Source: Tepidimonas taiwanensis (GTDB lineage: Bacteria; Pseudomonadota; Gammaproteobacteria; Burkholderiales; Burkholderiaceae_C). From it: a stretch of DNA of 64,000 nt. The position numbers and the translations under genes were made by a program. Below the pieces are notes generated by a model. That model was not told where the DNA came from and did not search any database. It saw only the letters and a program-made list of their open reading frames with translations. The DNA lies in contig NZ_CP083911.1 of NCBI RefSeq assembly GCF_020162115.1, forward strand, positions 744,001-808,000, given 5' to 3'. Positions 17,861 to 27,063 of this stretch are shown here, in pieces; position 1 is the stretch's first letter, and each line of letters begins with the position of its first letter.

Positions 17861-18253
17861 TCACGCCGCCAACCGGGCCCACAGCGCGGCGACCCAGATG
17901 CCACCGACCAGCAGCAGGGTGAGCAGCACCGCCGCGCTGCCCAGGTCCTTGGCGCGTTTGGACAGCGCGTGCCATTCGGGGCCGACGCGGTCGACCACCG
18001 ACTCGATCGCGGTGTTCAGCAGCTCCACCACCATCAGCAGCACGACGCTGCCGGCCAATAACGCGACCTCGATCCACGAGCGGCCCAGCCAGAACGCGGC
18101 GGGCACCAGCACGATGGCGAGCAGCGCCTCCTGGCGGAAGGCCGGCTCACGCCAACCGGCGCACAGCCCTGCCCATGAATAGCCAGTGGCGCGCCACAGC
18201 CGCTGCCACCCCTTGGCTCGCGGTGGGGGGGAGGTGGGCGGCACGGTATTCAT
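17861..18253 (-). CDS. dgkA: Diacylglycerol kinase
   Basis: Small integral membrane kinase of 130 residues with three hydrophobic segments. The family signature VVELLNTAIESVVDRVG is intact, including the active-site glutamates and Asn. It phosphorylates diacylglycerol to phosphatidic acid. The start ATG 18253 overlaps the ubiC stop (ATGA), so it is translated from the ubiC transcript. It converges with eptA across a 215-bp gap (17646-17860) in which I see no clear terminator. EptA activity produces diacylglycerol, so the pairing makes metabolic sense and resembles mcr-dgkA neighbourhoods. Confidence 0.92.
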   Translation of the reverse strand: MNTVPPTSPPPRAKGWQRLWRATGYSWAGLCAGWREPAFRQEALLAIVLVPAAFWLGRSWIEVALLAGSVVLLMVVELLNTAIESVVDRVGPEWHALSKRAKDLGSAAVLLTLLLVGGIWVAALWARLAA

Positions 18254-18879
18254 GGCCGATTGCCTTGCAGTGCGGTCGGTTGCACCCGAGCAGCCAGCGC
18301 GGGCAAAAAGACTTCGGTTACCTGCAAGGGGGCGCAGGCGCGCCAGAACAGCGAGCGGCGTGCCCACAGGGGATCACTGCCGCCCACACCCGAGGCCACG
18401 CGGGCTTGACGGGCCAGGGGGTGCGCGCTTGACAGTTGGGCCACGAACAACGGAGAGCGGCGTACGTCAGCGGCCGCAAACAGCATCGCCCCCAGCGGTC
18501 GATTCCCCAGCGTGGGCAGCTCGGACCAGGGGCCGCGGATGTGTTGCATGTCCGTGACGCTGTGGGCAAGGACGACAGCGCAGCCGTCCGCGCGCAGGAT
18601 GACAAGGCGGCTCCAGACACTCGTGCCGATCGGTAACTGCAGGGCGGCGGCACTGTCTGCGTCGACCTCGCTCCGGCCTTCGGCCACCACCTCGACGGTG
18701 AGGTGCTGGCAGTGGGCCTGCAGCCGCGCGGTGAGTGAGCCGGTGTCGGTCAGCCATGGGTGCAGCTGCGGTGGGCAGGGCAGGTCAGGCCCCGCGGGCT
18801 GCCAAAGGGTTTCGGCCAGCGCCTGGTCGGCGGCCGTTGGCGCGTCGGCTGGGGGTTTTGCGAGGACAATCGGGGGCAT
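18250..18879 (-). CDS. ubiC: Chorismate-pyruvate lyase
   Basis: Protein of 209 residues of the UbiC family, which removes pyruvate from chorismate to give 4-hydroxybenzoate, the first step of ubiquinone synthesis. Characteristic segments are LHPWLTDTGSLTARLQ near residue 40, WSRLVILRADG and the C-terminal WARRSLFWRACAPLQVTEVFLP. The only in-frame ATG near the right place (18879) shares bases with the parC start on the other strand. No ribosome-binding site is apparent upstream of it. It is followed by dgkA with a 4-bp overlap. Confidence 0.85.
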   Translation of the reverse strand: MPPIVLAKPPADAPTAADQALAETLWQPAGPDLPCPPQLHPWLTDTGSLTARLQAHCQHLTVEVVAEGRSEVDADSAAALQLPIGTSVWSRLVILRADGCAVVLAHSVTDMQHIRGPWSELPTLGNRPLGAMLFAAADVRRSPLFVAQLSSAHPLARQARVASGVGGSDPLWARRSLFWRACAPLQVTEVFLPALAARVQPTALQGNRP

Positions 18880-21295
18880 GGTGGACAACGCAACGATGCT
18901 TCGCGATGGTAGCAGCGACGACGCCATCGCCCTGGCGCAGTACGCCGAGCGCGCGTATCTCGAATACGCGCTGAGCGTGGTCAAGGGCCGCGCGCTGCCC
19001 GATGTGTGTGATGGGCAAAAGCCCGTGCAGCGCCGTATCCTGTACGCGATGCAGCGCATGGGGCTGGGCTGGGGCGGGCCGAACCGCACGACGCCGGCCA
19101 AGCCGGTCAAGAGCGCGCGCGTGGTGGGCGACGTGCTCGGGCGCTTTCACCCGCACGGTGACCAGGCAGCGTACGACGCGCTGGTGCGCATGGCGCAGGA
19201 TTTCACGCAGCGCTATCCCCTGATCGACGGGCAGGGCAACTTCGGCAGCCGCGACGGCGACGGCGCGGCGGCGATGCGCTACACCGAGGCGCGGCTGAGC
19301 CGCATCAGCACGCTGCTGCTCGACGAGATCGACGAGGGCACGGTGGACTACGTGCCCAATTACGACGGCTCCACCGTCGAGCCGCGGCAGCTGCCGGCGC
19401 GCCTGCCGTTCGTGCTGCTCAACGGGGCCAGCGGCATCGCGGTGGGGTTGGCCACGGAGATCCCGAGCCACAACCTGCGCGAGGTGGCGGATGCCTGCGT
19501 CGCGCTGCTGAAAGACCCGCAGCTCGGCGACGAGGCGCTGTTTGCCCTGCTGCCCGGGCCGGACTTTCCAGGGGGCGGGCAGATCATCAGCCCGGCGGCG
19601 GACATCCAGGAGTCCTACCGCAGCGGGCGCGGCAGCCTGAAGGTGCGCGCGCGCTGGACCATCGAGGAGTTGGCGCGCGGGCAGTGGCAGTTGGTCGTGC
19701 ACGAGCTGCCCCCGGGTGTGAGCGCGCAGCGCGTGCTGGAAGAGATCGAGGACATCACCAACCCCAAGGCGCGGCCGGGAAAAAAGGCGCTCACGCCCGA
19801 GCAGCAGCAGCTCAAGGCCAGCATGTTGGCGCTGCTCGACGGCGTGCGCGACGAGTCCGGCAAGGACGCGCCGGTGCGGCTGGTCTTCGAGCCCAAGAGC
19901 AGCCGGCTCGACCCGCAGGTGTTCATCAACCAGCTGCTCGTGCACACGAGCCTGGAGACCTCGGTGCCGGTCAACCTGACGGTGGTCGGGGCCGACGGCC
20001 GGCCGGTGTGCAAGCCGCTGCGGCAGATCCTGCAGGAATGGATCACGTTCCGGCAGGACACCATCGGCCGGCGATCGCGCCACCGGCTCGAGCGGGTGCG
20101 CGAGCGCATCCACCTGCTCGAGGGGCGGCAGCTGGTGCTGCTGCACATCGACGAGGTGATCGCCATCATCCGCGAGAGCGACGACCCCAAGGCGGCGCTG
20201 ATCGCGCGCTTTGCGCTGACCGAGCGGCAAGCCGACGATATCCTCGAAATCCGCCTGCGACAGCTCGCGCGGCTGGAGGCGATCCGCATCGAGCAGGAGT
20301 TGCAGGCGCTGCGCGAGGAGCAGACACGGCTCGAGGACATCCTTGCCAACCCCGCGAGCCTGCGGCGGCTGATGATCCGCGAGATCGAGGCGGACGCCAA
20401 GGCCTTTGGCGATGCGCGCCGCACGCTGATCCAGGCCGAGAAAAAGGCCGTGGCCGAAATCCGCGTCGTGGACGAGCCGGTGACGGTGGTCGTCTCGGCC
20501 AAGGGCTGGGTGCGCGCGCGCACCGGGCACGGGCACGACGCGGCGGCCTTCGGCTTCAAGGCAGGCGACGCGCTCTACGGTACCTTCGAGTGCCGCACGG
20601 TCGACACGCTCATCGTGCTGGGCAGCAACGGGCGGGTGTACAGCGTGCCGGTGGCGAGCCTGCCGGGCGCGCGTGGGGACGGGCAGCCCATCACGACGCT
20701 GATCGAGCTCGAATCGGGCACGCAGCCGCTGCACTTTTTCGCGGGGCCGCCGTCGTCGACGTGGCTGGTCAGCGGCTCGGGCGGGTACGGTTTTTTGGCG
20801 ACGATCGAGGACATGACCGCGCGCGTCAAGGGCGGCAAGGCCTTCCTGACGTTGGATACGGGGGAGGCGCCGTGCTGTCCGTCCCCGGTACAGGGGCAGG
20901 GGCGCATCCAGTGGGGCGGTGTCGAGGGGCCGGTGGGGCCGGAACCCGAGGCCGATGCGGGTACCGGTGCAGGCGCAGGCGCTCTTGCGCCCGCCACGCA
21001 CGTGTGCTGTGTCAGCCGCGGCGGGCGTATCCTGACCTTTGCGATCGATGAGCTGAAGGCTCAGCCCAAAGGCGGGCGTGGCCTAATGCTGATGCGGCTG
21101 GAGGGGGGCGACACGCTGGCCGGTGCTGCCGCGTACGCGCAGCGCGTGCGGGTGGAGGGCAGCGGCCGCGGCGGCAAGCCGCGCGGCGAGACGCTGGAGG
21201 GTCGCAGCCTCGCCAATGCCCTGAGCGCCCGTGGACGCAAGGGACGCGAGGGGCGCTTCGGGTTCGAACCCGGCCGCGTGTGGCGGCTGAATTGA
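18878..21295 (+). CDS. parC: DNA topoisomerase IV subunit A
   Basis: DNA-cleaving subunit of topoisomerase IV, 805 residues. The N-terminal domain opens with AERAYLEYALSVVKGRALPDVCDGQKPV; the catalytic tyrosine is Tyr135 in AAAMRYTEARLS. The quinolone-determining region reads HPHGDQAAYDALVRMAQ. A degenerate C-terminal beta-pinwheel follows from about 530, with a low-complexity insert (GTGAGAGALAP) near 695. ATG 18878 is preceded by GAGGA at 18862-18866 and by a possible -10 GACAAT; ATG 18896 is an internal alternative lacking a ribosome-binding site. Partner of the ParE at 11003. Confidence 0.92.
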   Translation: MVDNATMLRDGSSDDAIALAQYAERAYLEYALSVVKGRALPDVCDGQKPVQRRILYAMQRMGLGWGGPNRTTPAKPVKSARVVGDVLGRFHPHGDQAAYDALVRMAQDFTQRYPLIDGQGNFGSRDGDGAAAMRYTEARLSRISTLLLDEIDEGTVDYVPNYDGSTVEPRQLPARLPFVLLNGASGIAVGLATEIPSHNLREVADACVALLKDPQLGDEALFALLPGPDFPGGGQIISPAADIQESYRSGRGSLKVRARWTIEELARGQWQLVVHELPPGVSAQRVLEEIEDITNPKARPGKKALTPEQQQLKASMLALLDGVRDESGKDAPVRLVFEPKSSRLDPQVFINQLLVHTSLETSVPVNLTVVGADGRPVCKPLRQILQEWITFRQDTIGRRSRHRLERVRERIHLLEGRQLVLLHIDEVIAIIRESDDPKAALIARFALTERQADDILEIRLRQLARLEAIRIEQELQALREEQTRLEDILANPASLRRLMIREIEADAKAFGDARRTLIQAEKKAVAEIRVVDEPVTVVVSAKGWVRARTGHGHDAAAFGFKAGDALYGTFECRTVDTLIVLGSNGRVYSVPVASLPGARGDGQPITTLIELESGTQPLHFFAGPPSSTWLVSGSGGYGFLATIEDMTARVKGGKAFLTLDTGEAPCCPSPVQGQGRIQWGGVEGPVGPEPEADAGTGAGAGALAPATHVCCVSRGGRILTFAIDELKAQPKGGRGLMLMRLEGGDTLAGAAAYAQRVRVEGSGRGGKPRGETLEGRSLANALSARGRKGREGRFGFEPGRVWRLN

Positions 21296-21396
21296 ACAGC
21301 GGGCGGGCGCTTCGCGGCTGTTGCCAAAGCCCGCGCGATCCGCGCGCGATCAATCGGCTACCGCCGCCGGCAGAAACGCGCGCGCCCGCAGCGGCG

Positions 21397-21867
21397 TCAG
21401 GCCAGCTCGGCGATCAGCTCGATTTCCACGCATGCGCCCAGCGGCAGTTGCGCGACACCGAACGCGCTGCGGGCGTGCGCACCCACTTCGGGCCCGAAGA
21501 CTTCGCCAAGCAGCTCCGAGCAGCCGTTGGTGACCAGATGCTGCTCGGTGTAGGTGTTGGTGGAGTTGACGAGGCTGAGCACCTTGACGATGCGGCGCAC
21601 GCCGTCGAGCGTGGTGCCGGCGGCCTTGCAGGCGGCGTCCAGCGTGCCCAGCAGGTCGATGGCCACGGCACGGGCCGCCGCCTTGCCCTCGTCGGTGGTC
21701 ATCGTCAGGCCCAGCTGGCCGACCCAAGGTTTGCCGTCGCGCTTGGCGATGTGGCCGCTCAGAAAAACGAGCTTGCCGGTTTGCACATACGGGACGTAGG
21801 CGGCCGCGGGAACGGCCACGGGGGGTAGGGTGATGCCCAGGGTTTGCAGTCGTTGGTAAACGCTCAT
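21397..21867 (-). CDS. RidA/YjgF-family protein
   Basis: Protein of 156 residues of the RidA (YjgF/YER057c/UK114) superfamily, the longer YoaB-like subgroup. Recognisable segments are VFLSGHIAKRDGKPWVGQLG, the KVLSLVNSTNTYTEQHLVTNG region and the C-terminal RSAFGVAQLPLGACVEIELIAEL. Canonical RidA hydrolyses reactive enamine/imine intermediates and has an arginine in the final motif (here RSAFGVAQLPLGA). GGAG before ATG 21867 supports the start. Stand-alone gene, convergent with parC across about 100 bp without visible signals. Confidence 0.85.
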   Translation of the reverse strand: MSVYQRLQTLGITLPPVAVPAAAYVPYVQTGKLVFLSGHIAKRDGKPWVGQLGLTMTTDEGKAAARAVAIDLLGTLDAACKAAGTTLDGVRRIVKVLSLVNSTNTYTEQHLVTNGCSELLGEVFGPEVGAHARSAFGVAQLPLGACVEIELIAELA

Positions 21868-22059
21868 CGGTGAAATCTCCAGTCGGTGGCATTCTATCGA
21901 TCGATCCGGCCCGTCGGGCCGGCCGTCTGGATGGGGCGGCGCGAGGACGGTGGGGGACGGTGAAGGGGCGGCACATGCCGGGTCGCTCGCGCACTTGGCC
22001 GTGCGCCGGGTCGCTCGGGCACGCATCGGCTTGGCGGCGGGCGGAGCACCCGGGCGCGC

Positions 22060-22065
22060 TATCAT
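22060..22065 (+). promoter_or_regulatory. Putative -10 box of the OsmC-family gene
   Basis: TATCAT, 40 bp upstream of the ATG at 22106, in otherwise very GC-rich DNA. The -35 side (about 22037-22042) has no good TTGACA match. AGGGGAG at 22091-22097 is the ribosome-binding site. Confidence 0.35.
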
Positions 22066-22105
22066 CCCCGCATGCGGCGCGTTGGCCGCGAGGGGAGCAG
22101 CAACG

Positions 22106-22546
22106 ATGGAAACCGATCGGCCGGTGATGCGGTTTGCGGTGGAGGCGGTGCGGGTGGACGCCCACGGCAGCGAGGCCCGGTGCAAGGACGCGCGGCTGGT
22201 GCTCGACACCGACCTGGCGGGACGCGCGGACGCGTTCAATCCAGCGGAGCTGCTGCTCGCGGCCTTGTCCGCGTGCATGATCAAGGGCATCGAGCGTGTG
22301 ACACCGATCCTGCGTTTCGACTTGCGTGGGGTCCGGGTGGTGATCACCGGCGAGCGGCAGGACGTGCCGCCCAAGATGGCATCGATCCGCTACGAGATCA
22401 TTGTCGACACCGACGAGCCCGATCGGCGCCTGGCGCTGTTGCACGACAACGTGCGCAAGTACGGCACGGTCTTCAACACGGTGGCACCGGGGACACAGCT
22501 CGACGGCGTGTTGCGCCGCGCCACGCCGGCCGACGCGATGCGCTGA
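22106..22546 (+). CDS. OsmC-family protein
   Basis: Protein of 146 residues of the OsmC/Ohr fold, many members of which reduce organic peroxides with two cysteines. Here only one matching cysteine is seen, in LLLAALSACMIKGIERV, whereas the second usual position has no cysteine (VRKYGTVFNTVAPG), so peroxidase activity is uncertain. The FNPAELLLAALSAC segment is the family hallmark. The gene lies between ridA and comEC, with 24 bp to the latter, and may be cotranscribed with it. Confidence 0.8.
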   Translation: METDRPVMRFAVEAVRVDAHGSEARCKDARLVLDTDLAGRADAFNPAELLLAALSACMIKGIERVTPILRFDLRGVRVVITGERQDVPPKMASIRYEIIVDTDEPDRRLALLHDNVRKYGTVFNTVAPGTQLDGVLRRATPADAMR

Positions 22547-22570
22547 CTGCGCGGGGGCAGGGGCGCGGGC

Positions 22571-25075
22571 GTGGAGGCGCCGGGGCGGGACGCGCTGTCG
22601 GTGTCGGCGCGGGTGCGTCGGGCGTGGGTGCCAGCGCTGATCGGTTGGATACTCGGCACGGGGGCGCAGACCCTGCAGCCCGCGCTGTGGTCCGGTGTGG
22701 TCTACGCCGTGCTGGCCGGCGTGGCCGGGTGTCTGGCCGCTTTGGCGTTGCGCTGGCGTGTTCGCCCGCGGGTGGCGGTGTGGGGCTGGCTGCCCATCGC
22801 GGCGGCGTTGGCGTTTGCGTTGACCGGGTGGCGGGCGTTGAACCTTATGCAGCAGCGCTTGCCCGACACTTGGGACGGGGCCGAGGTGGAGGCGGTCTGG
22901 CAGGTCACAGGGTTGCCGCGCCACGGGCCGGACGGGGCCGTTTTCGAGGCGCGGCTGCTGCAGGCGCGCGCGCTCGATGGCGCGCCGCTGTCGCTCGCCG
23001 GGACGGTTCGGATCGGCTTTTGGCGCGGGGCGCGCGGCGCCGACGGTGAGGTGACCCGGGTGCGTCCCGGCGAGGTGTGGCGCTCGCACCTGCGGCTGCG
23101 GGTGCCGCGGGGGCTGGCCAATCCGTATGGTTTCGATGCCGAGGCGTGGCTATGGCGCGAGGGCGTCGTCGCCACCGCGCGGGTGCTCGAGGGGGCGCGG
23201 CGCCCGCCGCCCGGTCGGGTGGCCGATGACGCCTGGACTTACCCTGTCGAGCGCGCGCGGGCGGCCGTGCGTGATGCGATCATGGCACGTGTCGAGCCCC
23301 GTGCGGGCGCTGCCGCCGCGGGGTTGGTGGCGGCGCTGGTCACCGGTGACCAGGCGGCGATACCGGATGCGGACTGGCAGGCCATTCGCGCCACGGGCGT
23401 GGCGCATCTGGTGGCCATCTCGGGGCTGCACGTGACGATGTTCGCCTGGCTGGCGGTGGCGGTGGTGGGTGGGGGCTGGCGACGGGTGGGGCGGCGCTGG
23501 CCGCGGCTGCTGCTGGCGTGCCCCGTGCCGGTGGCGGCGGGCGTGGGCGGGGTGGCGCTGGCGGCCGCGTATGCGTTGTTTGCGGGCTGGGGCGTGCCCG
23601 CGCAGCGTACGGTGACGATGCTGGCCGTCGTGGTCGGGCTGGCGCTCACCGGGCGGCGCTGGCCGTGGCCGGTGACGTGGGGGCTGGCGATGGCGGCCGC
23701 ACTGCTGGTCGACCCGTGGGCGTGGTGGCAGCCGGGATTCTGGTTGAGCTTTGTCGCCGTCGCGGTGCTGTTCGCGCAGGGGGACGGCGGGCTGCCGGGT
23801 GCGGGGTGGACCGGACGGCTGCGAAACGCGCTGCGCGAGGGTTGGCGCGCGCAGCTCGTCGTCACCGTGGCGCTGGCGCCGCTGACGCTCGTGTTTTTCG
23901 GCCAGGTGTCGGTGGTGGGGCTGGTGGCCAACGCGGTCGCGATCCCGTGGGTGACGTGGGCACTGACCCCGGTTGCGTTGCTGGGCGTCCTGTGGGCCCC
24001 CCTGTGGGACGTGGCGGCGGGGTTGGCGCGCGGGCTGCTGACCATGTTGCACGCGATGGCCGCGTGGCCGTTGGCGGTGTGGGAGCGGCCTGCCCTGCCC
24101 GTGGCGCTGGCCGTGCTGGCCGCGGTGGGGGCGGCGGTGCTCGTGTGGCCGCTGCCGTGGCGCTGGCGCGCGTGGGGCGCGATCCTGCTGTGGCCGGCGT
24201 GGACCTTCCAGCCACCGGCTCCGGCACCCGGCACGTTCGAGGTGCTGCTGCCCGACGTGGGGCAGGGCAGCGCGGCGATCGTGCGCACCGCGCGCCACAC
24301 GCTGGTGTTCGACGCCGGGCCACCGCTGGGCCGGGGCGACGCGGCTGAGCGGGTGCTGCTGCCGTGGTTGCGGGCGCTGGGGGCGCAGCCCGACGCGATC
24401 GTCATCAGCCACGACGACAGCGACCACGCGGCGGGCATGGCGACGTTGGCGGCCGCGTATCCCCACACCGCGTGGTGGGCGTCGTTCGACCCCGGGGATC
24501 GTGTGGTGGCGCCGGTGCGGACCTGCGTCGCGGGCGAAACGTGGGAGTGGGACGGCGTGCGCTTCGCGTTTCTCCATCCGCCGACAGCGGACTGGGCGCC
24601 GCGCGGGCGCGGTGGCGACAACGCCCGCTCGTGCGTGCTGCGTATCGGTGATGGGCCGGCGTCGGCGTTGCTGACCGGGGATATCCGGGCCGAGGAGGAG
24701 GCGTTGCTGATCGCCGCCGGGGCGGCGCAGCCGGTGGGCCTGCTGGTGGCTGCTCACCACGGCAGCGGCACGTCCACGTCGGCGGCGTGGCTCGATGCGC
24801 TGCAGCCGCGGGCGGTGGCGATCCAGGCCGGCTGGCGCAACCGCTACGGCCACCCGCACCCGCAGGTGTTGCGCCGTCTGGACCAGCGTGGCATCGCGTG
24901 GGTCAACACCGCGACCTGCGGCGCGACGACTTGGCACAGCGCGCAGCCGCGGAAATTGCGCTGCGAGCGGCGCGAGCGTCGTCGTTACGTGGACACCGGC
25001 GCGCCACTGCCGGCCGGCGCGGCGGCTGGGGTCGCAGCCGGGCGGGTCGCCGCAGGCGACGGCGAGTTGTGGTGA
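22571..25075 (+). CDS. comEC: DNA uptake channel protein ComEC/Rec2
   Basis: Large inner-membrane protein of 834 residues that in naturally competent bacteria carries single-stranded DNA into the cytoplasm. Three parts are visible: N-terminal helices with a DUF4131-like soluble segment (about 60-200), the multi-helix Competence domain with GLVAALVTGDQAAIPDADWQAIRATGVAHLVAISGLHVTMF near 245-285, and a C-terminal metallo-beta-lactamase domain with DVGQGSAA (563) and HDDSDHAAG (613). GTG 22571 is the first usable start, with a weak ribosome-binding site. The last 91 bp overlap the converging EAL-GGDEF gene. Confidence 0.88.
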   Translation: MEAPGRDALSVSARVRRAWVPALIGWILGTGAQTLQPALWSGVVYAVLAGVAGCLAALALRWRVRPRVAVWGWLPIAAALAFALTGWRALNLMQQRLPDTWDGAEVEAVWQVTGLPRHGPDGAVFEARLLQARALDGAPLSLAGTVRIGFWRGARGADGEVTRVRPGEVWRSHLRLRVPRGLANPYGFDAEAWLWREGVVATARVLEGARRPPPGRVADDAWTYPVERARAAVRDAIMARVEPRAGAAAAGLVAALVTGDQAAIPDADWQAIRATGVAHLVAISGLHVTMFAWLAVAVVGGGWRRVGRRWPRLLLACPVPVAAGVGGVALAAAYALFAGWGVPAQRTVTMLAVVVGLALTGRRWPWPVTWGLAMAAALLVDPWAWWQPGFWLSFVAVAVLFAQGDGGLPGAGWTGRLRNALREGWRAQLVVTVALAPLTLVFFGQVSVVGLVANAVAIPWVTWALTPVALLGVLWAPLWDVAAGLARGLLTMLHAMAAWPLAVWERPALPVALAVLAAVGAAVLVWPLPWRWRAWGAILLWPAWTFQPPAPAPGTFEVLLPDVGQGSAAIVRTARHTLVFDAGPPLGRGDAAERVLLPWLRALGAQPDAIVISHDDSDHAAGMATLAAAYPHTAWWASFDPGDRVVAPVRTCVAGETWEWDGVRFAFLHPPTADWAPRGRGGDNARSCVLRIGDGPASALLTGDIRAEEEALLIAAGAAQPVGLLVAAHHGSGTSTSAAWLDALQPRAVAIQAGWRNRYGHPHPQVLRRLDQRGIAWVNTATCGATTWHSAQPRKLRCERRERRRYVDTGAPLPAGAAAGVAAGRVAAGDGELW

Positions 25076-26856
25076 ATGGCCTCGCGCTGCGCAAGATACA
25101 GCCCGTGGCGGCCTTGCTTGGCCACGTGCTTGGCGGCGGCCGCGGCGCTGGCGATGGCCTCCGCATCCCGGTAACGGGCCGGGTGCACGCACACTGCGCC
25201 GACGCTCATCGTCGTCAGGGCGTGGAAGCGCTGCACGCCGTGCCGGTCCTCGGCCCAGATGCCACCGGCTTGGCGTGCCTCCGGGTCGTAGAGATCGGCC
25301 GCATGGGTGTTGAAGCGATCGATCGCCGCGCGCAGCCGGGGTTCCCAATCGTCGCTTTGCATCAGCAGCACGAAGTCGTCGCCGCCCACGTGCCCGATGA
25401 AGTCGCGCAGCGGGTCGCACGCGTCGCCCAGGCAGCGGGCCGCGAGCCGGATGATCTCGTCACCGCGCCAGTAGCCATAGTGGTCGTTGAACGCCTTGAA
25501 CTGGTTGAGGTCGGCGTAGCAGGCGACGAACGGCTCGCCGTTGTCGAGCAGCCGCTCCATGTGCTCGCTGATCGGGACATTGCCCGGCAGGCACGTCAAC
25601 GGGTTGGCGTGACGCGCGGCCTCGATGCGCGCTTCGGTCACGCGGCGCACCAGCTGCTCGCCGGTGCCCAGGCCGCGGTAGCGTCCATTTTCGGTGAGGA
25701 TGAAGCCGTCGCGCAGGTAACGCTGGTCTGGCGATAGCAACAGTTGCGTCAGCTGTTCCACCGGTGTGGCGAGCTCCACGCACAACGGATCGCGCACGGC
25801 GTGCAGCAGGCAGGAGCGGCGGCCATAAAGGTCACGGAAATACCGTTGCGCGGTCAGCTCGAGCAGGCTGCGGCGGGTGATCAGTCCCAGCGGGGTACCG
25901 TCGCCATCGACGATGGCCGCTGCCTCCAATGAAGGCATGCGATGGAATAGCTCCAACGCGTCCTCATGCGATGCTTGTTTGCCGAGACTGGGGGCCTCGA
26001 CCAGCAGTTCGCGGGCGGTGGTGTTTTGACGCCGCACCGGCCGCTCGCTCGGCAGCACGATGATCTCCCGCGCCGACAGCACGTCGCGCACCGTCCCCGG
26101 CAGCACCGCGCACACCTGCGGCTGCGGCCGTCCGATCAGATAGCCCTGCGACATCGGCAGGCGCAGGTCGCGCAGCATCATCAGTTCCTCGACGCTCTCC
26201 ACGCCCTCGGCGATCAGGTGCGAGCCAAACGTCGTGGCGAGCTGTTGCAGCGCGCGCAATGTCTGCAGCTTTTGGCCGTCGCGGTGCACGTGGCGCACGA
26301 AGTACATATCGATCTTCACGTACTCCGGGTGCAGCTCGGACCACAGGCGCAGGCTCGAGCGCCCGTCGCCGAAATCGTCCAGCGCCAGCTGTGCCCCCGC
26401 GGCGCGCCAGCGGGTAAGCGCCTCTTGCAGCGGCGCCAGGTCCTCGACCCGCTCATGCTCGGTCAGCTCCAGCACAACGCCGGCCAGGCTCGGGCGCGTG
26501 GTGTCCAGCGCGCGGAACCAGTCGGTGGCGGTGGCGTCGATGATGGCCTGCGCGCTGACGTTGACGAACAACTGGCCAAAGCCCGTCTCTTGCCGCCAGC
26601 GCGCGATCGCCATCGTCAGGCACGCCAGCTCCAGCTCGCGCGTGCAGCCCTCACGCCGCGCAGCGGCGAACAGCCGATCCGGCGTGGACCACGCGCAGCC
26701 GGGCAGCGTGCGCACCAAGGTTTCGTGCCCGACGATGCGCTCCTGCAACAGGTCGACGATCGGCTGGACGTGCAGGTGCAGGCCGCCGTCGGCGAGCAGC
26801 CGCCGCACGCTGTGGGGGTCGACGCTCACGGAGGACTTCGGGACCGACAGGATCAT
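24985..26856 (-). CDS. EAL-CBS-GGDEF cyclic-di-GMP signalling protein
   Basis: Soluble protein of 623 residues without membrane segments. An N-terminal EAL domain (about 12-255) keeps most catalytic positions: ETL in GHETLVR, the Asn in FVNVSAQ, LTEHE, LDDFGDG, the Lys in VKIDMYF, EGVE and QGYLIGRP. A CBS-pair-like region (about 285-410) links to a GGDEF domain whose signature is GGDDF (491-495). This EAL-first, GGDEF-last order with a CBS linker is the reverse of the common layout. It could both make and break c-di-GMP, with the CBS part binding a nucleotide. Start ATG 26856 lacks a strong ribosome-binding site. The end overlaps comEC antisense. Confidence 0.85.
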   Translation of the reverse strand: MILSVPKSSVSVDPHSVRRLLADGGLHLHVQPIVDLLQERIVGHETLVRTLPGCAWSTPDRLFAAARREGCTRELELACLTMAIARWRQETGFGQLFVNVSAQAIIDATATDWFRALDTTRPSLAGVVLELTEHERVEDLAPLQEALTRWRAAGAQLALDDFGDGRSSLRLWSELHPEYVKIDMYFVRHVHRDGQKLQTLRALQQLATTFGSHLIAEGVESVEELMMLRDLRLPMSQGYLIGRPQPQVCAVLPGTVRDVLSAREIIVLPSERPVRRQNTTARELLVEAPSLGKQASHEDALELFHRMPSLEAAAIVDGDGTPLGLITRRSLLELTAQRYFRDLYGRRSCLLHAVRDPLCVELATPVEQLTQLLLSPDQRYLRDGFILTENGRYRGLGTGEQLVRRVTEARIEAARHANPLTCLPGNVPISEHMERLLDNGEPFVACYADLNQFKAFNDHYGYWRGDEIIRLAARCLGDACDPLRDFIGHVGGDDFVLLMQSDDWEPRLRAAIDRFNTHAADLYDPEARQAGGIWAEDRHGVQRFHALTTMSVGAVCVHPARYRDAEAIASAAAAAKHVAKQGRHGLYLAQREAIHHNSPSPAATRPAATPAAAPAGSGAPVST

Positions 26857-27063
26857 CTCGGGCGGGACGCGTTGGGTAGCGCCGGCATGGTGCCGGCCGT
26901 TCGTGACAAACGGATGACGCTGGGCGCGGCTGTCGCCAAGGACGCGGCACCCCATCAGCCCGTTTGCCCGCTTGGCCCGGGCCTTGCTACGATGGGACGT
27001 GCGCTGCGCGGCCGCGGTGACCGGCGTGCGGCGCCCGCTTCCTTCCGCCCTGGCCTGACGCCC

